A stretch of DNA of 64,000 nucleotides from VRUE01 sp963770315 (GTDB lineage: Bacteria > Actinomycetota > Thermoleophilia > Solirubrobacterales > 70-9): NCBI GenBank assembly GCA_963770315.1, contig CAVYPC010000002.1, forward strand, positions 62,001-126,000, written 5' to 3'. The notes under the pieces are model-generated. The model was not told where the DNA came from and searched no databases. It worked only from the letters and a program-made list of their open reading frames with translations. This document shows, in pieces, positions 15,723-24,709 of the stretch; positions within the stretch are counted from its first letter, which is position 1; each line of letters starts with the position of its first letter. The position numbers and the translations under genes are program-made.

Positions 15723-16967
15723 GTGGCAAAAGTTCGGATCGGCTTTGAGTCTCGAGCGCCCTTCTTGCAGCGCCTGGCGGTTGTGCTCGCCGATCCGTTG
15801 CGCCTGAAGATCGTGACCGAGCTTTACCTGCGGGAAATGAGCCCGACGCTCTTCTTTGAAGAATTTGGCGGTGGCTCAGTCGCCCGCGTGGCCCGACACT
15901 TCGAAGTACTCGCCAAGCATTGTTGGCTCCGATTCATCCGCAGCGAAACGGGAGGGAAGCGCTTTGGGGGAGTAGAGAGCTTTTACCGCGCTCCAGAGCT
16001 CGTGATTTTCGACAATGAGACCTGGGCTGAACTGCCGTACTCGATCAGGGCCGCATTCAGCGCAACGACCTTCAATCAGTTTGCCGAGCGCGTATCCGAG
16101 GCGATGCAGGCCGGGACGTTTGATGCTCGGCCTGATCGTCATTTCACTTGGACCCCGATCCTTCTCGATCAGATCGGTTGGGAGCGCATCCTTGAGGCCT
16201 TGAACGCGCTGTTCGAATCCCTTTTCGAAGAGCAGGAGGACGCCAAGCTCCGTATCTACAACTCGGGAGAGGACCCAATTCGCACTGCTGTAGCTCTGGG
16301 TGGATTCGAATCACCGGGGGCAGATCTCAACCGGGATAGCGAGCGCGTTGAGCTAGGCCTTGCGGAGAGCGCTCGGGGTCTCCCTCCGTTTACATGGTGC
16401 GTTTCAAAAGTATTTGCCGATCCTCTGTGTTTGAAGATCGTGGCCGAGCTGAGCTTAAGAGCAATGAGCGCGACCGAGTTCCATCGAACATTTGGCGGAG
16501 CTTCAAGAGCTGGAATCTATCGCCGTTTCAAGATGCTCACGGAACTCGGATGGCTGAGGAAGGTCGGGGAGGAAACGGGAGGTAAGCGACGAGGAGCCAC
16601 CGAGCGATTCTTTCGTGCGACTGGACCGGCGGTCTTCGACAACGACAGTTGGTGCGAGGTGCCGAACTTGATCAGGACCACCAATAGCTGGACTATCTTC
16701 GAGCAGCTTTCCGAACAGTTCAAAGAGGCGATTGAGGCGGGCACGGTCGACGCCCGCCCAGACAGACATCTTTCCTGGTCGCTGCTTCTCCTTGATCGGC
16801 TCGGTTGGCAGCATGTGATGAAAGCGCTCGACGCTCTGTTTGCATTTATTTTCGAGGAGAAAGCCGCCGCGGAAGGTCGTGCTGCGGACTGCGGCGAGGA
16901 GCGGATTCGGATGACGGTCGCTTTGGCGGGATTCGAATCTCCGAAGGACTTGACCAAAGCCCCGTAG
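15723..16967 (+). CDS. Tandem-duplicated winged-helix regulator
   Basis: A 414-residue protein made of two homologous halves, about residues 13-199 and 222-408. Each half has an ADPLxLKIVxEL winged-helix core, an ETGGKRxG wing, a PDRHxxW segment, an xxLGWxxxxxALxALFxxxFEE helix and ends in RxxVALxGFESP. The halves have diverged clearly, so the duplication is old. ArsR-like folding suggests DNA binding; a covalent dimer would fix recognition of an inverted site. GTG start with AAAGGAAC upstream. Neighbours are other DNA-binding genes and no effector is visible. Confidence 0.7.
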   Translation: MAKVRIGFESRAPFLQRLAVVLADPLRLKIVTELYLREMSPTLFFEEFGGGSVARVARHFEVLAKHCWLRFIRSETGGKRFGGVESFYRAPELVIFDNETWAELPYSIRAAFSATTFNQFAERVSEAMQAGTFDARPDRHFTWTPILLDQIGWERILEALNALFESLFEEQEDAKLRIYNSGEDPIRTAVALGGFESPGADLNRDSERVELGLAESARGLPPFTWCVSKVFADPLCLKIVAELSLRAMSATEFHRTFGGASRAGIYRRFKMLTELGWLRKVGEETGGKRRGATERFFRATGPAVFDNDSWCEVPNLIRTTNSWTIFEQLSEQFKEAIEAGTVDARPDRHLSWSLLLLDRLGWQHVMKALDALFAFIFEEKAAAEGRAADCGEERIRMTVALAGFESPKDLTKAP

Positions 16968-17493
16968 GCCTAGACCGGCAGTCCTCCCTGGACGTAGCGA
17001 AGCGTCACCTTGATGTCATAGGGTATTTACTAAGTCGGGACCGCGTGGTTCACCCCGGGGGCTCACTCCCATGGTCCGCCGAGGTACCTCCCCGACCGAA
17101 CAAGGGCGAGGGGCGGGCGGACTGGGCCTGCCCGCCCCCGCCTTGAGCCTTCCTCCATTTGAGCGGTACTGCGGCTTCAGTCGCAAGACCTTGCTACTTC
17201 CCCTTGCACCTTTGGGAAGAAAAGTAGATGGAGATCGGGACTCAGGGAGGTGCATTCCGCCTTGGAATGCGATGCCGGAGGAGGAACTCGAACCCCCGAC
17301 ACGCGGACTATCACACTGGCAATCACCCAATGGGCGGAATCGAGCCCCCGATACTCGCCAGCCTGGGACTACTGCGTTAACCAGGCTCGAAGCACTTGGC
17401 GTGCCCCCAGGCGAGGCGGGGCACTGGTGCCAGGGGAGCGGTTCAGAATCCGCTAGCGAGCCGAGCCGCCACGCGCGGACTTCGGCGGCCCAA
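16968..17493. other. Gene-free stretch with tRNA-T-arm-like fragments
   Basis: No supported coding region. On the minus strand the segments around 17275-17300 and 17335-17360 resemble tRNA T-arms (GGGGGTTCGAGTTCC and GGGGGCTCGATTCCG), but no anticodon arm or matching acceptor stem could be built. A seven-base hairpin AGCCTGG/CCAGGCT lies at 17361-17388. It may hold decayed tRNA or att-type sequence. Confidence 0.3.
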
Positions 17494-17844
17494 TCAGACC
17501 TCGACGAATTCGTGCTCCACGTCGCCCGGAGTGATGAAGATGATCCCTCGCACATCCTCGGAGCCCGCGTTCCACGCGGTGTGGACGGTCCCGCGCGGGA
17601 CGAAGACCAGGCTCCCCGCCGTCACGGACAGCTCCTCGTCGCCGAGCTTGAACGACGCCTCGCCCGCCGCGCAGTAGAACGCCTCGTCCGTGGTTGGGTG
17701 TTCATGGAGGGCCGGCGCCGGGGCGCCGGCGGGGATCGTCCCGATCAGCGCCGAAAACGCACCGCCCGTGTCCTTTCCGGTCAGGTTGAGGATCCCGTCG
17801 ATCTCGGACTGGTCTACAACCGTGCATCCGTTGATCTTCTCCAT
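17494..17844 (-). CDS. Cupin-domain protein
   Basis: A 116-residue single-domain cupin. Motif 1 is PAPALHEHPTTDEAFYCAAGE and motif 2 is GSLVFVPRGTVHTAWN, giving the His, Glu and second His metal ligands of a beta-barrel cupin. Start ATG 17844 follows a full AAGGAGGT ribosome-binding site at seven bases, so the longer upstream frame is rejected. It could be a small metal-dependent enzyme or sensor; the substrate is unknown. It stands apart from the DNA-binding genes before it. Confidence 0.83.
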   Translation of the reverse strand: MEKINGCTVVDQSEIDGILNLTGKDTGGAFSALIGTIPAGAPAPALHEHPTTDEAFYCAAGEASFKLGDEELSVTAGSLVFVPRGTVHTAWNAGSEDVRGIIFITPGDVEHEFVEV

Positions 17845-17899
17845 AGACACGCACCTCCTTCGTTCCCCCATTGGTCGGCTTTTCGCCAGCCTACTTCGC

Positions 17900-18106
17900 T
17901 TATCTCCAGAACGAGAGTCCTTGTGGAACGGGGTTCGCGTGGGTCCAGAAGAACAGCTCGCGCTCCACCGTGATCCGCTGGAGAATCTCGTTGCGGAGGC
18001 GAGCGAAGCGACCGAGCTGGATCGGCTCGATCAGCATGTCGAAGTCGCTCGTCCCGAAGATGACGGCCGAGCGACCTTCGTGCAGTAGGCGTGCGAATGG
18101 TCGTTA
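17900..18106 (-). pseudogene. Unidentified C-terminal gene fragment
   Basis: A protein-like minus-strand frame reads SAVIFGTSDFDMLIEPIQL, then RLRNEILQRITVEREL and FFWTHANPVPQGLSFW before TAA. A TAA upstream at about 18107 closes the frame and no start codon lies between, so only a tail of ~65 codons remains. The family is not recognised. It sits between the cupin and tRNA-Ser. Confidence 0.35.
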
Positions 18107-18168
18107 TGAGATTAGCTCCGTCCAATTCTCGGCGTCGGCTCTGTAGGGCGGGAATTTGGCTCTATCAG

Positions 18169-18257
18169 CGGAGGGGGTGGGATTCGAACCCACGAGACAC
18201 CCGAAGGCATCTAACGGCTTTCAAGGCCGCCGCATTCAACCGCTCTGCCACCCCTCC
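18169..18257 (-). tRNA. tRNA-Ser (anticodon UGA)
   Basis: Seven-base acceptor stem GGAGGGG/CCCCTCC with discriminator G, an anticodon loop CTTGAAA giving UGA, a long class II variable arm (GATGCCTTCGGGTGTC) and T-arm CCCAC-TTCGAAT-GTGGG. No CCA is encoded. The length of 89 nt fits a serine tRNA. Confidence 0.95.
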
Positions 18258-18347
18258 GGGCACCCAGACGATGTGTCGATGCTAGCTGCAAATGTATGGA
18301 CGGAAAGGCATGGAGTAAAAGGGAGTGACGGTGATTGGATACTGACT

Positions 18348-19502
18348 ATGCGCCGGTTGCTCGTCTTCGCCTCGACGATGGTTTTCTTCGACGTCGCCTT
18401 CTACGCGGCGATCGCGCCCCTGTTGCCTGACTACGTCGCCAACTTCGGGCTGAGCAAGGCCGAAGCCGGGGTGCTTGCGGCGGCCTACGCGGCCGGGACC
18501 CTGCTTGCTTCGCTGCCAGCCGGGTTCGTGGCGACGCGGATGGGGCCGCGCCGCACCGTGATCGGCGGCCTGTTGCTGCTCGGCGCGTCGAGCCTCGTCT
18601 TCGGCTTGGCTCATGAGATCGCTCTCCTGGACGCGGCGCGCTTTGCCCAGGGGATCTCCGGGGCGCTGATCTGGTCGGGAGCGCTGACTTGGCTGATCAC
18701 CACCGCCCCGCCGGAGCACCGCGGCTCGGTGATCGGAACGGCGCTTGGCACGGCGGTTGCCGGCGCCCTGATCGGGCCGATCCTAGGCGCGATCGCGGCC
18801 GAGGTCGGGACGGGGCCCGTATTCGGCGGGGTGCTCGGCATCGCCGTATTGCTGGCGGCGATCGCGGCACGTATGCCGGAACCCGGGCCGCCCGAGCAGC
18901 AGCCGATTCGGGAGGTGGCGACGACGATGCTCACCCGGCCGATCCTCACCGCGACCGCGTTCGTCGCCATTCCCTCGGTGATGTTCGGCGCGGTCGAGGT
19001 GCTGGTGCCGCTGCGCATCGACGAACTGGGCGGAGGAACCGTGACGATCGCCGGCGGCTTCATCGTCGGTGCCGCGCTCGAGGCGGGCTTGGCGCCGATC
19101 GCCGGGCGCTACTCCGACCGCGTCGGGCGTCGCATCCCGTTCGTGATCGGCATCGGCATCTGCGCCTGCGCGATGGTGGGCATCGCCGCGGCGCAGGCTC
19201 TGGGGCCGGTGCTGGCGGCCCTGATCCTCGGCTCGCTTGGTGCGGGCATCTGCTTCGCGCCGGCTCTGACCACACTCTCGGAGACGGCCGACCAGAGCGG
19301 TCTCCAGCAGGGCTTCGCGTCCGGCCTCTCCAACATGGCATGGGCGGCGGGGCAGACGGTAGGCGCGCTGGCGGGAGGGGGCGTGGCAAGCGCGACGGGA
19401 TACGCGGCGCCGAGCCTGGCCGTCGCCGTGCTGCTCCTCTTCACCTCCGCCTATGCCTACCGCTCTCTGGCGCCGCCCCTGGTTCGACCGGCCGCGAGTT
19501 AG
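18348..19502 (+). CDS. MFS transporter
   Basis: A 384-residue transporter with 12 hydrophobic segments. The loop after helix 2 carries ATRMGPRRTVIGG, the MFS motif A region, and the second half has GRYSDRVGRRIPFVIG at the equivalent position. Start ATG 18348 is chosen because the frame continues back into antisense tRNA-Ser, which cannot be coding. It probably exports a small molecule or drug by proton antiport; specificity is unknown. The next gene starts 27 bases later. Confidence 0.87.
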   Translation: MRRLLVFASTMVFFDVAFYAAIAPLLPDYVANFGLSKAEAGVLAAAYAAGTLLASLPAGFVATRMGPRRTVIGGLLLLGASSLVFGLAHEIALLDAARFAQGISGALIWSGALTWLITTAPPEHRGSVIGTALGTAVAGALIGPILGAIAAEVGTGPVFGGVLGIAVLLAAIAARMPEPGPPEQQPIREVATTMLTRPILTATAFVAIPSVMFGAVEVLVPLRIDELGGGTVTIAGGFIVGAALEAGLAPIAGRYSDRVGRRIPFVIGIGICACAMVGIAAAQALGPVLAALILGSLGAGICFAPALTTLSETADQSGLQQGFASGLSNMAWAAGQTVGALAGGGVASATGYAAPSLAVAVLLLFTSAYAYRSLAPPLVRPAAS

Positions 19503-19529
19503 GCGGTTGGACGGGTTAGCGTACGCCCG

Positions 19530-20825
19530 GTGAGCAATACCTGGCGCAACTGGGCGGGGGATCAGCATTGCCGGCCGGCCGCGCTCGTCCGGCCGCGCGA
19601 TCGCGACGAGCTGGCGGCCGCCGTAGCGACTGCCGTCGACGCGGGGCGCAGGGTGAGCGTTGCCGGCAGCGGTCACTCGTTCACCGAGGCGGCGTTGACC
19701 GACGGCACGATGATCGACGTCGCCGCGCTGAGCGGGACGATCGACGCCGACCCCGCCTCGGGCCTGGTCAAGATCGGCGCCGGCACCGTGCTGGCCGATC
19801 TCAACCCGGAGCTGCAGAGGCTCGGCCTGGCGATGGAGAACCTCGGCGACATCGATCGCCAGACGATCGCCGGCGCTATCTCCACCGGCACCCACGGCAC
19901 CGGCGCGAAGCTGTGCAACATCTCCGCCCAGGTCGAGGCGGTGGAGCTGGTCGGTGCCGACGGGGCCGTGCGCGACATCGACCGCTCCCAGCCCGACCTC
20001 CTGCGCGCCGCGCGGGTCGGGATCGGCGCCCTCGGGGCGATCTCCGCGGTGACGCTGCGCTGCGTACCCGCCTTCACCCTGCGTCGCATCGACAGGCCGG
20101 AGCCGCGCGAGGAGGTGCTCGACAGCTTCGACGAGCGGGCCGAGGCCAACGACCACTTCGAGCTCTTCACCTTCCCCTACGCCGACTCGGCGCTGGTGCT
20201 GGAGCGCAACCGGGTGGAGGGACCGCCCCGGCCGCGTGGCCCGCTGGCCGCCTACCTCAACGACATCGTGCTCGAGAACTGGGCGCTGGAGGCGCTCTCG
20301 GCCACGGGCAAGCTGTTCCCCAAGGCGATACCCGCACTTTCCCGCCTCGCCGCCGCGCTCGCCTCGGGTGGGGAGACCGTCGACCGCAGCGACAGGGTGT
20401 TCGCCAGCGAGCGGCGCGTCCGCTTCACCGAGATGGAGTACGGCGTGCCGCGCGAGCACGGGCCGGAGGCGGCGCGGCGGGCGATCGAGTGGGTGCGCCG
20501 CAACCGCTACCCGGTCTTCTTCCCGATCGAGATGCGGGTCGCGGCTGGCGACGACGCGCTGCTCAGTCCTTCACATGAGCGCGACACCGCCTACATCGCC
20601 GTCCACCAGTACCGCGGGATGGAGTGGCGCCCCTACTTCGAGGCGGTCGAGGGGATCATGAGGGACTACGGTGGCCGCCCCCACTGGGGCAAGCGACACT
20701 TTCAGACCGCCGAGACCCTGGCGCCGCTGTACCCCGAGTGGGAGAGGTTCCGGGCGGCGCGCGACGAGCTCGATCCCGAGCGGGTTTTCGGCAACGAGTA
20801 CGCGACCCGCGTCCTCGGTCCCTGA
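19530..20825 (+). CDS. FAD-linked sugar-lactone oxidase (ALO/GULO family)
   Basis: A 431-residue VAO-type flavoprotein. The N-terminal FAD domain has ALVRPRDRDELAAAV, then VAGSGHSFTEAAL (the position of covalent or close FAD contact) and the TIAGAISTGTHGTGA loop. The C-terminal ALO domain ends in PHWGKRHF and RFRAARDELDPERVFGN. It is expected to oxidise an aldonolactone such as D-arabinono- or L-gulono-lactone, or a polyol. GTG start. It converges with the PLP enzyme, leaving five bases between stops. Confidence 0.88.
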   Translation: MSNTWRNWAGDQHCRPAALVRPRDRDELAAAVATAVDAGRRVSVAGSGHSFTEAALTDGTMIDVAALSGTIDADPASGLVKIGAGTVLADLNPELQRLGLAMENLGDIDRQTIAGAISTGTHGTGAKLCNISAQVEAVELVGADGAVRDIDRSQPDLLRAARVGIGALGAISAVTLRCVPAFTLRRIDRPEPREEVLDSFDERAEANDHFELFTFPYADSALVLERNRVEGPPRPRGPLAAYLNDIVLENWALEALSATGKLFPKAIPALSRLAAALASGGETVDRSDRVFASERRVRFTEMEYGVPREHGPEAARRAIEWVRRNRYPVFFPIEMRVAAGDDALLSPSHERDTAYIAVHQYRGMEWRPYFEAVEGIMRDYGGRPHWGKRHFQTAETLAPLYPEWERFRAARDELDPERVFGNEYATRVLGP

Positions 20826-20830
20826 CGAGC

Positions 20831-22042
20831 TCAGAGAAACGCTTTGCCCTCGCCCCTGTACGTGGGCACGACGTCGACGACCTCGCCGCCCTCGACCAGG
20901 TGGAGAGCGTCGAAGCGCTCGCATAGCTCGCCGGCCTTGGCGTGGCGGAGGTAGACGCGATCGCCGATCGAGAGCCGCGAGGCGGGCGGGCCGAGGAGCG
21001 GCGTCTGCACCTCGCCGGCGCCCTCCTCGGGGTCGAGTCGCAGCCCCGGCGGCAGCCACGGCGCCGGCAGCCGGGCAGGGTCGCCGCTGCCTGAGGCGAG
21101 ATAGCCGCCGCCGAGCGCGGTCGCGACGCTGGGCGCCGGCTTGCGCACGATCGGCAGCGCGAAGCCGGCGGCCGGGGTCAGCGAGAAGCGGCTGTAGTGG
21201 TCGAAGAGGGCCGGGGCGTAGAAGCCGGAGCCGGCGGTGACCTCGGTGACGGCACCCTCCGCCGCGGTCAGCTCGAGGCTGCCGCTGCCGCCGCCGTTGA
21301 CGATCGGCAGCTCGGCGAGCTCGCGGATCGCGGCGACGATCGCCCCCCGGCGCTCGGCCAGCTCGGCGGCGGAGCGCCGCTGCATGAAGCGGATCGCGGC
21401 GCCGCGCAGGCGCCGCCCGGGGGGCTGGTCGCCGACCCCGGCGATCTGGCCCTCGTAGGCCATCAGCGCGGCGAGCACGAGCTGCGGGCGGCGATCGATC
21501 TCCTGGGCAAGGGCGACGGCCTGCTCGACCGTATGGACCGGGGAGCGCTTGGGGCCGACCTTGACCCTGCCGCCCAGCGCCCACCAGCTCGCATCGACGT
21601 CGATGCAGACCCTGACCGGGGCGGCGCCGGCCCCCAGCACCGACTCGATCGCGTCGAGGTGCTCGGTGCAGTCGACCATCACTATCGGTGCGCCCTCCGG
21701 GTTGGCGACCGAGCGCAGCGCCAGCTCGCTCAGCGCCCCGGTGTCGGCGGTGGGGTAGGCAAGCAGCAGGTTCTCGAACCCCTGCTCGGCCAGCCAGAGC
21801 GTCTCCGGCAAGGTGAAGGTCATCAGGCCCTGGAAGCCGGGGTCGCTGCGCAAGATTCGCTCCAGCAGCGCTCGGCAGCGCAGTGACTTGCTCGCCACCC
21901 GGATCGGCTTGCCGGCGGCACGACCCAGCATCTCCGCCGCGTTTGCGCCCATCGCGTCGAGGTCGACGAAGGCGAACGGCGCCTCGACCTCGGCGAAGAT
22001 CGCCTCGTAGCGTTCGTAGCCCTGCTCGATCGCGGGATTCAC
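20831..22042 (-). CDS. Fold-III PLP enzyme, amino acid deaminase/aldolase-like
   Basis: A 403-residue protein of the alanine-racemase N-terminal barrel fold. The PLP lysine is in RVASKSLRC; the phosphate-binding loop is INGGGSGS-like (IVNGGGSGSLE), and the C-terminal domain carries RVYLRHAKAGELCERF, resembling D-threonine aldolase/D-serine dehydratase-like proteins. Length fits that group better than alanine racemase. It is transcribed toward the lactone oxidase; any metabolic link is speculative. Confidence 0.78.
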   Translation of the reverse strand: MNPAIEQGYERYEAIFAEVEAPFAFVDLDAMGANAAEMLGRAAGKPIRVASKSLRCRALLERILRSDPGFQGLMTFTLPETLWLAEQGFENLLLAYPTADTGALSELALRSVANPEGAPIVMVDCTEHLDAIESVLGAGAAPVRVCIDVDASWWALGGRVKVGPKRSPVHTVEQAVALAQEIDRRPQLVLAALMAYEGQIAGVGDQPPGRRLRGAAIRFMQRRSAAELAERRGAIVAAIRELAELPIVNGGGSGSLELTAAEGAVTEVTAGSGFYAPALFDHYSRFSLTPAAGFALPIVRKPAPSVATALGGGYLASGSGDPARLPAPWLPPGLRLDPEEGAGEVQTPLLGPPASRLSIGDRVYLRHAKAGELCERFDALHLVEGGEVVDVVPTYRGEGKAFL

Positions 22043-22098
22043 CAGGGCGAGACTAGCCGCGCCACTCCCCGGAGCCCGGCGCTATGGTTTTCCACCCC

Positions 22099-22187
22099 GG
22101 AGAGGTGGCCGAGTGGCTGAAGGCACTCGCCTGCTAAGCGAGTAGGGGGCGCAAGCTCTCTCGAGGGTTCGAATCCCTCCCTCTCCG
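22099..22187 (+). tRNA. tRNA-Ser (anticodon GCU)
   Basis: Acceptor stem GGAGAGG/CCTCTCC with discriminator G, anticodon stem CTCGC/GCGAG with loop CTGCTAA giving GCU, long variable arm (GGGGGCGCAAGCTCTC) and T-arm GAGGG-TTCGAAT-CCCTC. Length 89 nt, class II. No encoded CCA. Confidence 0.95.
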
Positions 22188-22226
22188 CTGTTTGCCGCGA
22201 TCAGTAGAAGTGCTGATACCGATACA

Positions 22227-23045
22227 GTGCCGCACGGGGACCTGAGGATGGGACCAACTGCACCGCTATCCGGAGGCGACAACGGGGCCAGAGGGAATGA
22301 TCTCCGGCGTCGTCTGTTCCTGCTTGCTGGCGTTCTCGCGGTATTGGTCATCGTCGTCGTCGCCTTTGCTTCGACGCAGGGGGGAAACGAGACCTCGCTC
22401 AACCCGATCGCGCAGGCGGCGGTGCGAACGCAGAAATCTCCGGGCGCGAGGACCCTGCTCCATGCAACTGGCCATAAACAGTCCGGGTCTGGTCCGATCG
22501 AGATGAGCGGCCGGGGCGCGTTCAACGGCCAGACCAACCGCAGTGAGATGACGATTGATGCTCACGGCCCAACCGGTGATTTCGAGATGCAAAGCGTCGC
22601 GAGCGGGACTCATGTGTATTTCAAGTCGGAGGCATTTCAGTCAGAACTCCCTGGGAACGACGAATGGATGGGGCTCGATTTCAGCCAATACGCCCAGTCG
22701 GACGCGGCCCTCCCCGCCAACTCTGATCCAATCTCGGAACTCGACCTGTTGAAAAGCGCGAGCGACGAGTTTGAAACGCTTGAGAAAGAAACGATCCGCG
22801 GGGTGAGGACGACCGGATATCGAGGCACGTTTGACACGGGCCTTGAGTTCGAAACGTGGATCGACGGCAAGGGCTTCGTGAGGCGAATGAGGTTCAAGAA
22901 TCCGAGCGACCCGACCTCTGTGGAGATGACCATGGACTTCTACGACTTCGGCATCTCGCCCGATATTGAGCTGCCGAATCCCGACACCGTCTTCGACGCT
23001 ACGGACCTGGCTGGTCCCGAAGCGGGCCCGGGTGACTCCAACTAG
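22227..23045 (+). CDS. LppX/LprG-like cell-envelope protein
   Basis: A 272-residue protein with one N-terminal transmembrane helix (about residues 29-49, LFLLAGVLAVLVIVVVAF) and an exported domain. The exported part alternates strands (GRGAFNGQTNRSEMTIDAHG, SVASGTHVYFKS, YRGTFDTGLEFETWIDGKGF) in the way of LolA/LppX half-barrel lipid-binding proteins. No lipobox cysteine is visible, so anchoring is by the helix. Lipid binding is inferred. GTG 22227 or ATG 22248 may be the start; it follows tRNA-Ser by 40 bases. Confidence 0.65.
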   Translation: MPHGDLRMGPTAPLSGGDNGARGNDLRRRLFLLAGVLAVLVIVVVAFASTQGGNETSLNPIAQAAVRTQKSPGARTLLHATGHKQSGSGPIEMSGRGAFNGQTNRSEMTIDAHGPTGDFEMQSVASGTHVYFKSEAFQSELPGNDEWMGLDFSQYAQSDAALPANSDPISELDLLKSASDEFETLEKETIRGVRTTGYRGTFDTGLEFETWIDGKGFVRRMRFKNPSDPTSVEMTMDFYDFGISPDIELPNPDTVFDATDLAGPEAGPGDSN

Positions 23046-23220
23046 CCCGGTCACCGTTCTACAGCAAGTGGAGGTTCTCGTGAGTCGGACTACCGCACGA
23101 AGAGGTAAGGCGAGCCACTTAGGACCGGTCATTCGTCCCCGGACAAATAGAGCTGATCAAGCCGGGCCTTGACTGCGGGTCCAATACCGTCTCATCAGGT
23201 CCGCTGTCGTCGTGAGCGGT

Positions 23221-24702
23221 TCAGGCGTGGCGTGAGCGGATGACGATGCGCGCGCCGCGCGAGGGGATCATCGTCACGTTGCGATGCACGGCGTGCTCGG
23301 GAGCGGGGTCGTCGGCTTCGAGGTCGAGGCGGCGGGCCATCGCCTCCAGCACGACGCGCTGCTCGGCCATCGCCAGCGCCGCGCCGAGGCAGCGGCGGAT
23401 GCCGCCGCCGAAGGGGATCCACTCGTAGGTGCCGGGCTTGTGGCCGAGCCAGCGCTCGGGGCGGAACTCGAAGGGCTCCGGGTATAGATCTTCACGGTGG
23501 TGGATGAGGAGGATGCTCATCGCCACCGCCGTCTCGGCCGGCACCGCGTAGGAACCGAGGCGCCAGGGGACCTTCACCCGGCGCCCGACGATCGGGATCA
23601 CCGGGCGCGAGCGCATGCCCTCGACGATCGTCGCCTCGATCTGGTCGCCTGCGTCGCCCTCGCCGCGGACGGCGTCGCGCAGGGCGTCGTGGGCGGCGGG
23701 GTTGCGGACCAGGCGCTCCCAGGTCCAGGCCAGCGAGTTGGCGGTCGTCTCGTGCCCGGCGAGGACCAGGGTCAGCAGCTCGTCGCGGACTTCTTTGTCG
23801 CTCAGCGCCTCGCCGTCCTCGCCGCGCGCCTGCAGCAGCAGCGAGAGGATGTCGCGCCGCTCGCCGAGATCCTCGGCGTGGCGGCGCTGCTCGATCACCG
23901 CATAGGTCGGCCGGTCGAGCAGCTCCAGCCCGATCCGGGTCGGGCCGACCGGCTCCTCGCGATTGAGGTTCATCAGCTCGCCGACCTGAGCCAGGGGCCA
24001 GGTCGAGGCGGCGACGAGGCGCTTGGTCGCGAAGCGCAGCCAGTGCTCGGGCGTGCCGCGCTCCGGCTTGCCCTCGATGCCGAAGATCCCCGCCATGATC
24101 ACGTCGAGCGTGATCGCCTGCATCCGCGGCGCCAGGGCGAAGGGGTCGCCGATCGGCCAGCGATCGATCTCGCGTTCGGCGGCGTCGGCGATCATCTGCG
24201 TGTACTGCTCGATTGCCTCGCCGTGGAAGGGCGGCAGCAGCAGCTTGCGCTGGCGCATGTGGCGGGGGCCGGTCGCGGTGAGGACCGAGCTCGGCCCGAC
24301 GATCGGCCGCAGCGGCGACTCGCCGGTCAGCGAGGGAGCCTGCTCGGGCTTGGCGGTGAAGAGCGAGCGCACGTGATCCGGATGGCTGGTGATCACCGGC
24401 CCGCCGGGGATCGTGCCGCGCATCTGGAAGACCTCGCCCAGCTCGCGACGGGCGCGGAAGACGAACTCGATCTGGCGCTGGTTGAAGCGCAGGGTCTGCA
24501 GCAGCGCCGGCAGCTGGATCTGCGGGGGCGCCGGCGAGCCGCTTGCTTCGGTGGCATCGATCGGGCCTGCCGGAGAAGGAGGAGCCTCGCCGACGAGGCC
24601 GTTCGCGGCCGGGGTTTGCGGCGGCGAAGCGGGATCGGCCAGCTGAGTCACAAGAGCAGTGTTACACAGATCGATGTCACACTCGGCAGCCTCTACAGTC
24701 AT
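23221..24702 (-). CDS. Cytochrome P450
   Basis: A P450 of about 490 residues. The I-helix has AGHETTANSLAWTWE, the K-helix ExxR is EGMRSRP, the PERF-like segment is FEFRPERWLG and the heme-cysteine loop is FGGGIRRCLGAALA. It inserts one oxygen atom into an organic substrate; no adjacent ferredoxin or reductase is seen. ATG 24702 lies only seven bases from the divergent pyruvate kinase start, leaving no promoter space, so GTG 24651 (17 codons in) is a credible alternative start. Confidence 0.92.
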   Translation of the reverse strand: MTVEAAECDIDLCNTALVTQLADPASPPQTPAANGLVGEAPPSPAGPIDATEASGSPAPPQIQLPALLQTLRFNQRQIEFVFRARRELGEVFQMRGTIPGGPVITSHPDHVRSLFTAKPEQAPSLTGESPLRPIVGPSSVLTATGPRHMRQRKLLLPPFHGEAIEQYTQMIADAAEREIDRWPIGDPFALAPRMQAITLDVIMAGIFGIEGKPERGTPEHWLRFATKRLVAASTWPLAQVGELMNLNREEPVGPTRIGLELLDRPTYAVIEQRRHAEDLGERRDILSLLLQARGEDGEALSDKEVRDELLTLVLAGHETTANSLAWTWERLVRNPAAHDALRDAVRGEGDAGDQIEATIVEGMRSRPVIPIVGRRVKVPWRLGSYAVPAETAVAMSILLIHHREDLYPEPFEFRPERWLGHKPGTYEWIPFGGGIRRCLGAALAMAEQRVVLEAMARRLDLEADDPAPEHAVHRNVTMIPSRGARIVIRSRHA

Positions 24703-24709
24703 GTGACGT

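Noticed and set aside
17270..17365. Two tRNA-like T-arm sequences on the minus strand
   Set aside because: T-arm-like motifs are present, but no anticodon arm with a proper loop and no matching acceptor stems can be built, so they are not called as tRNA genes.
18156..18347. N-terminal extension of the MFS gene
   Set aside because: The extra codons are antisense tRNA-Ser (reading EGVGFEPTRH), a common artefact; start moved to 18348.
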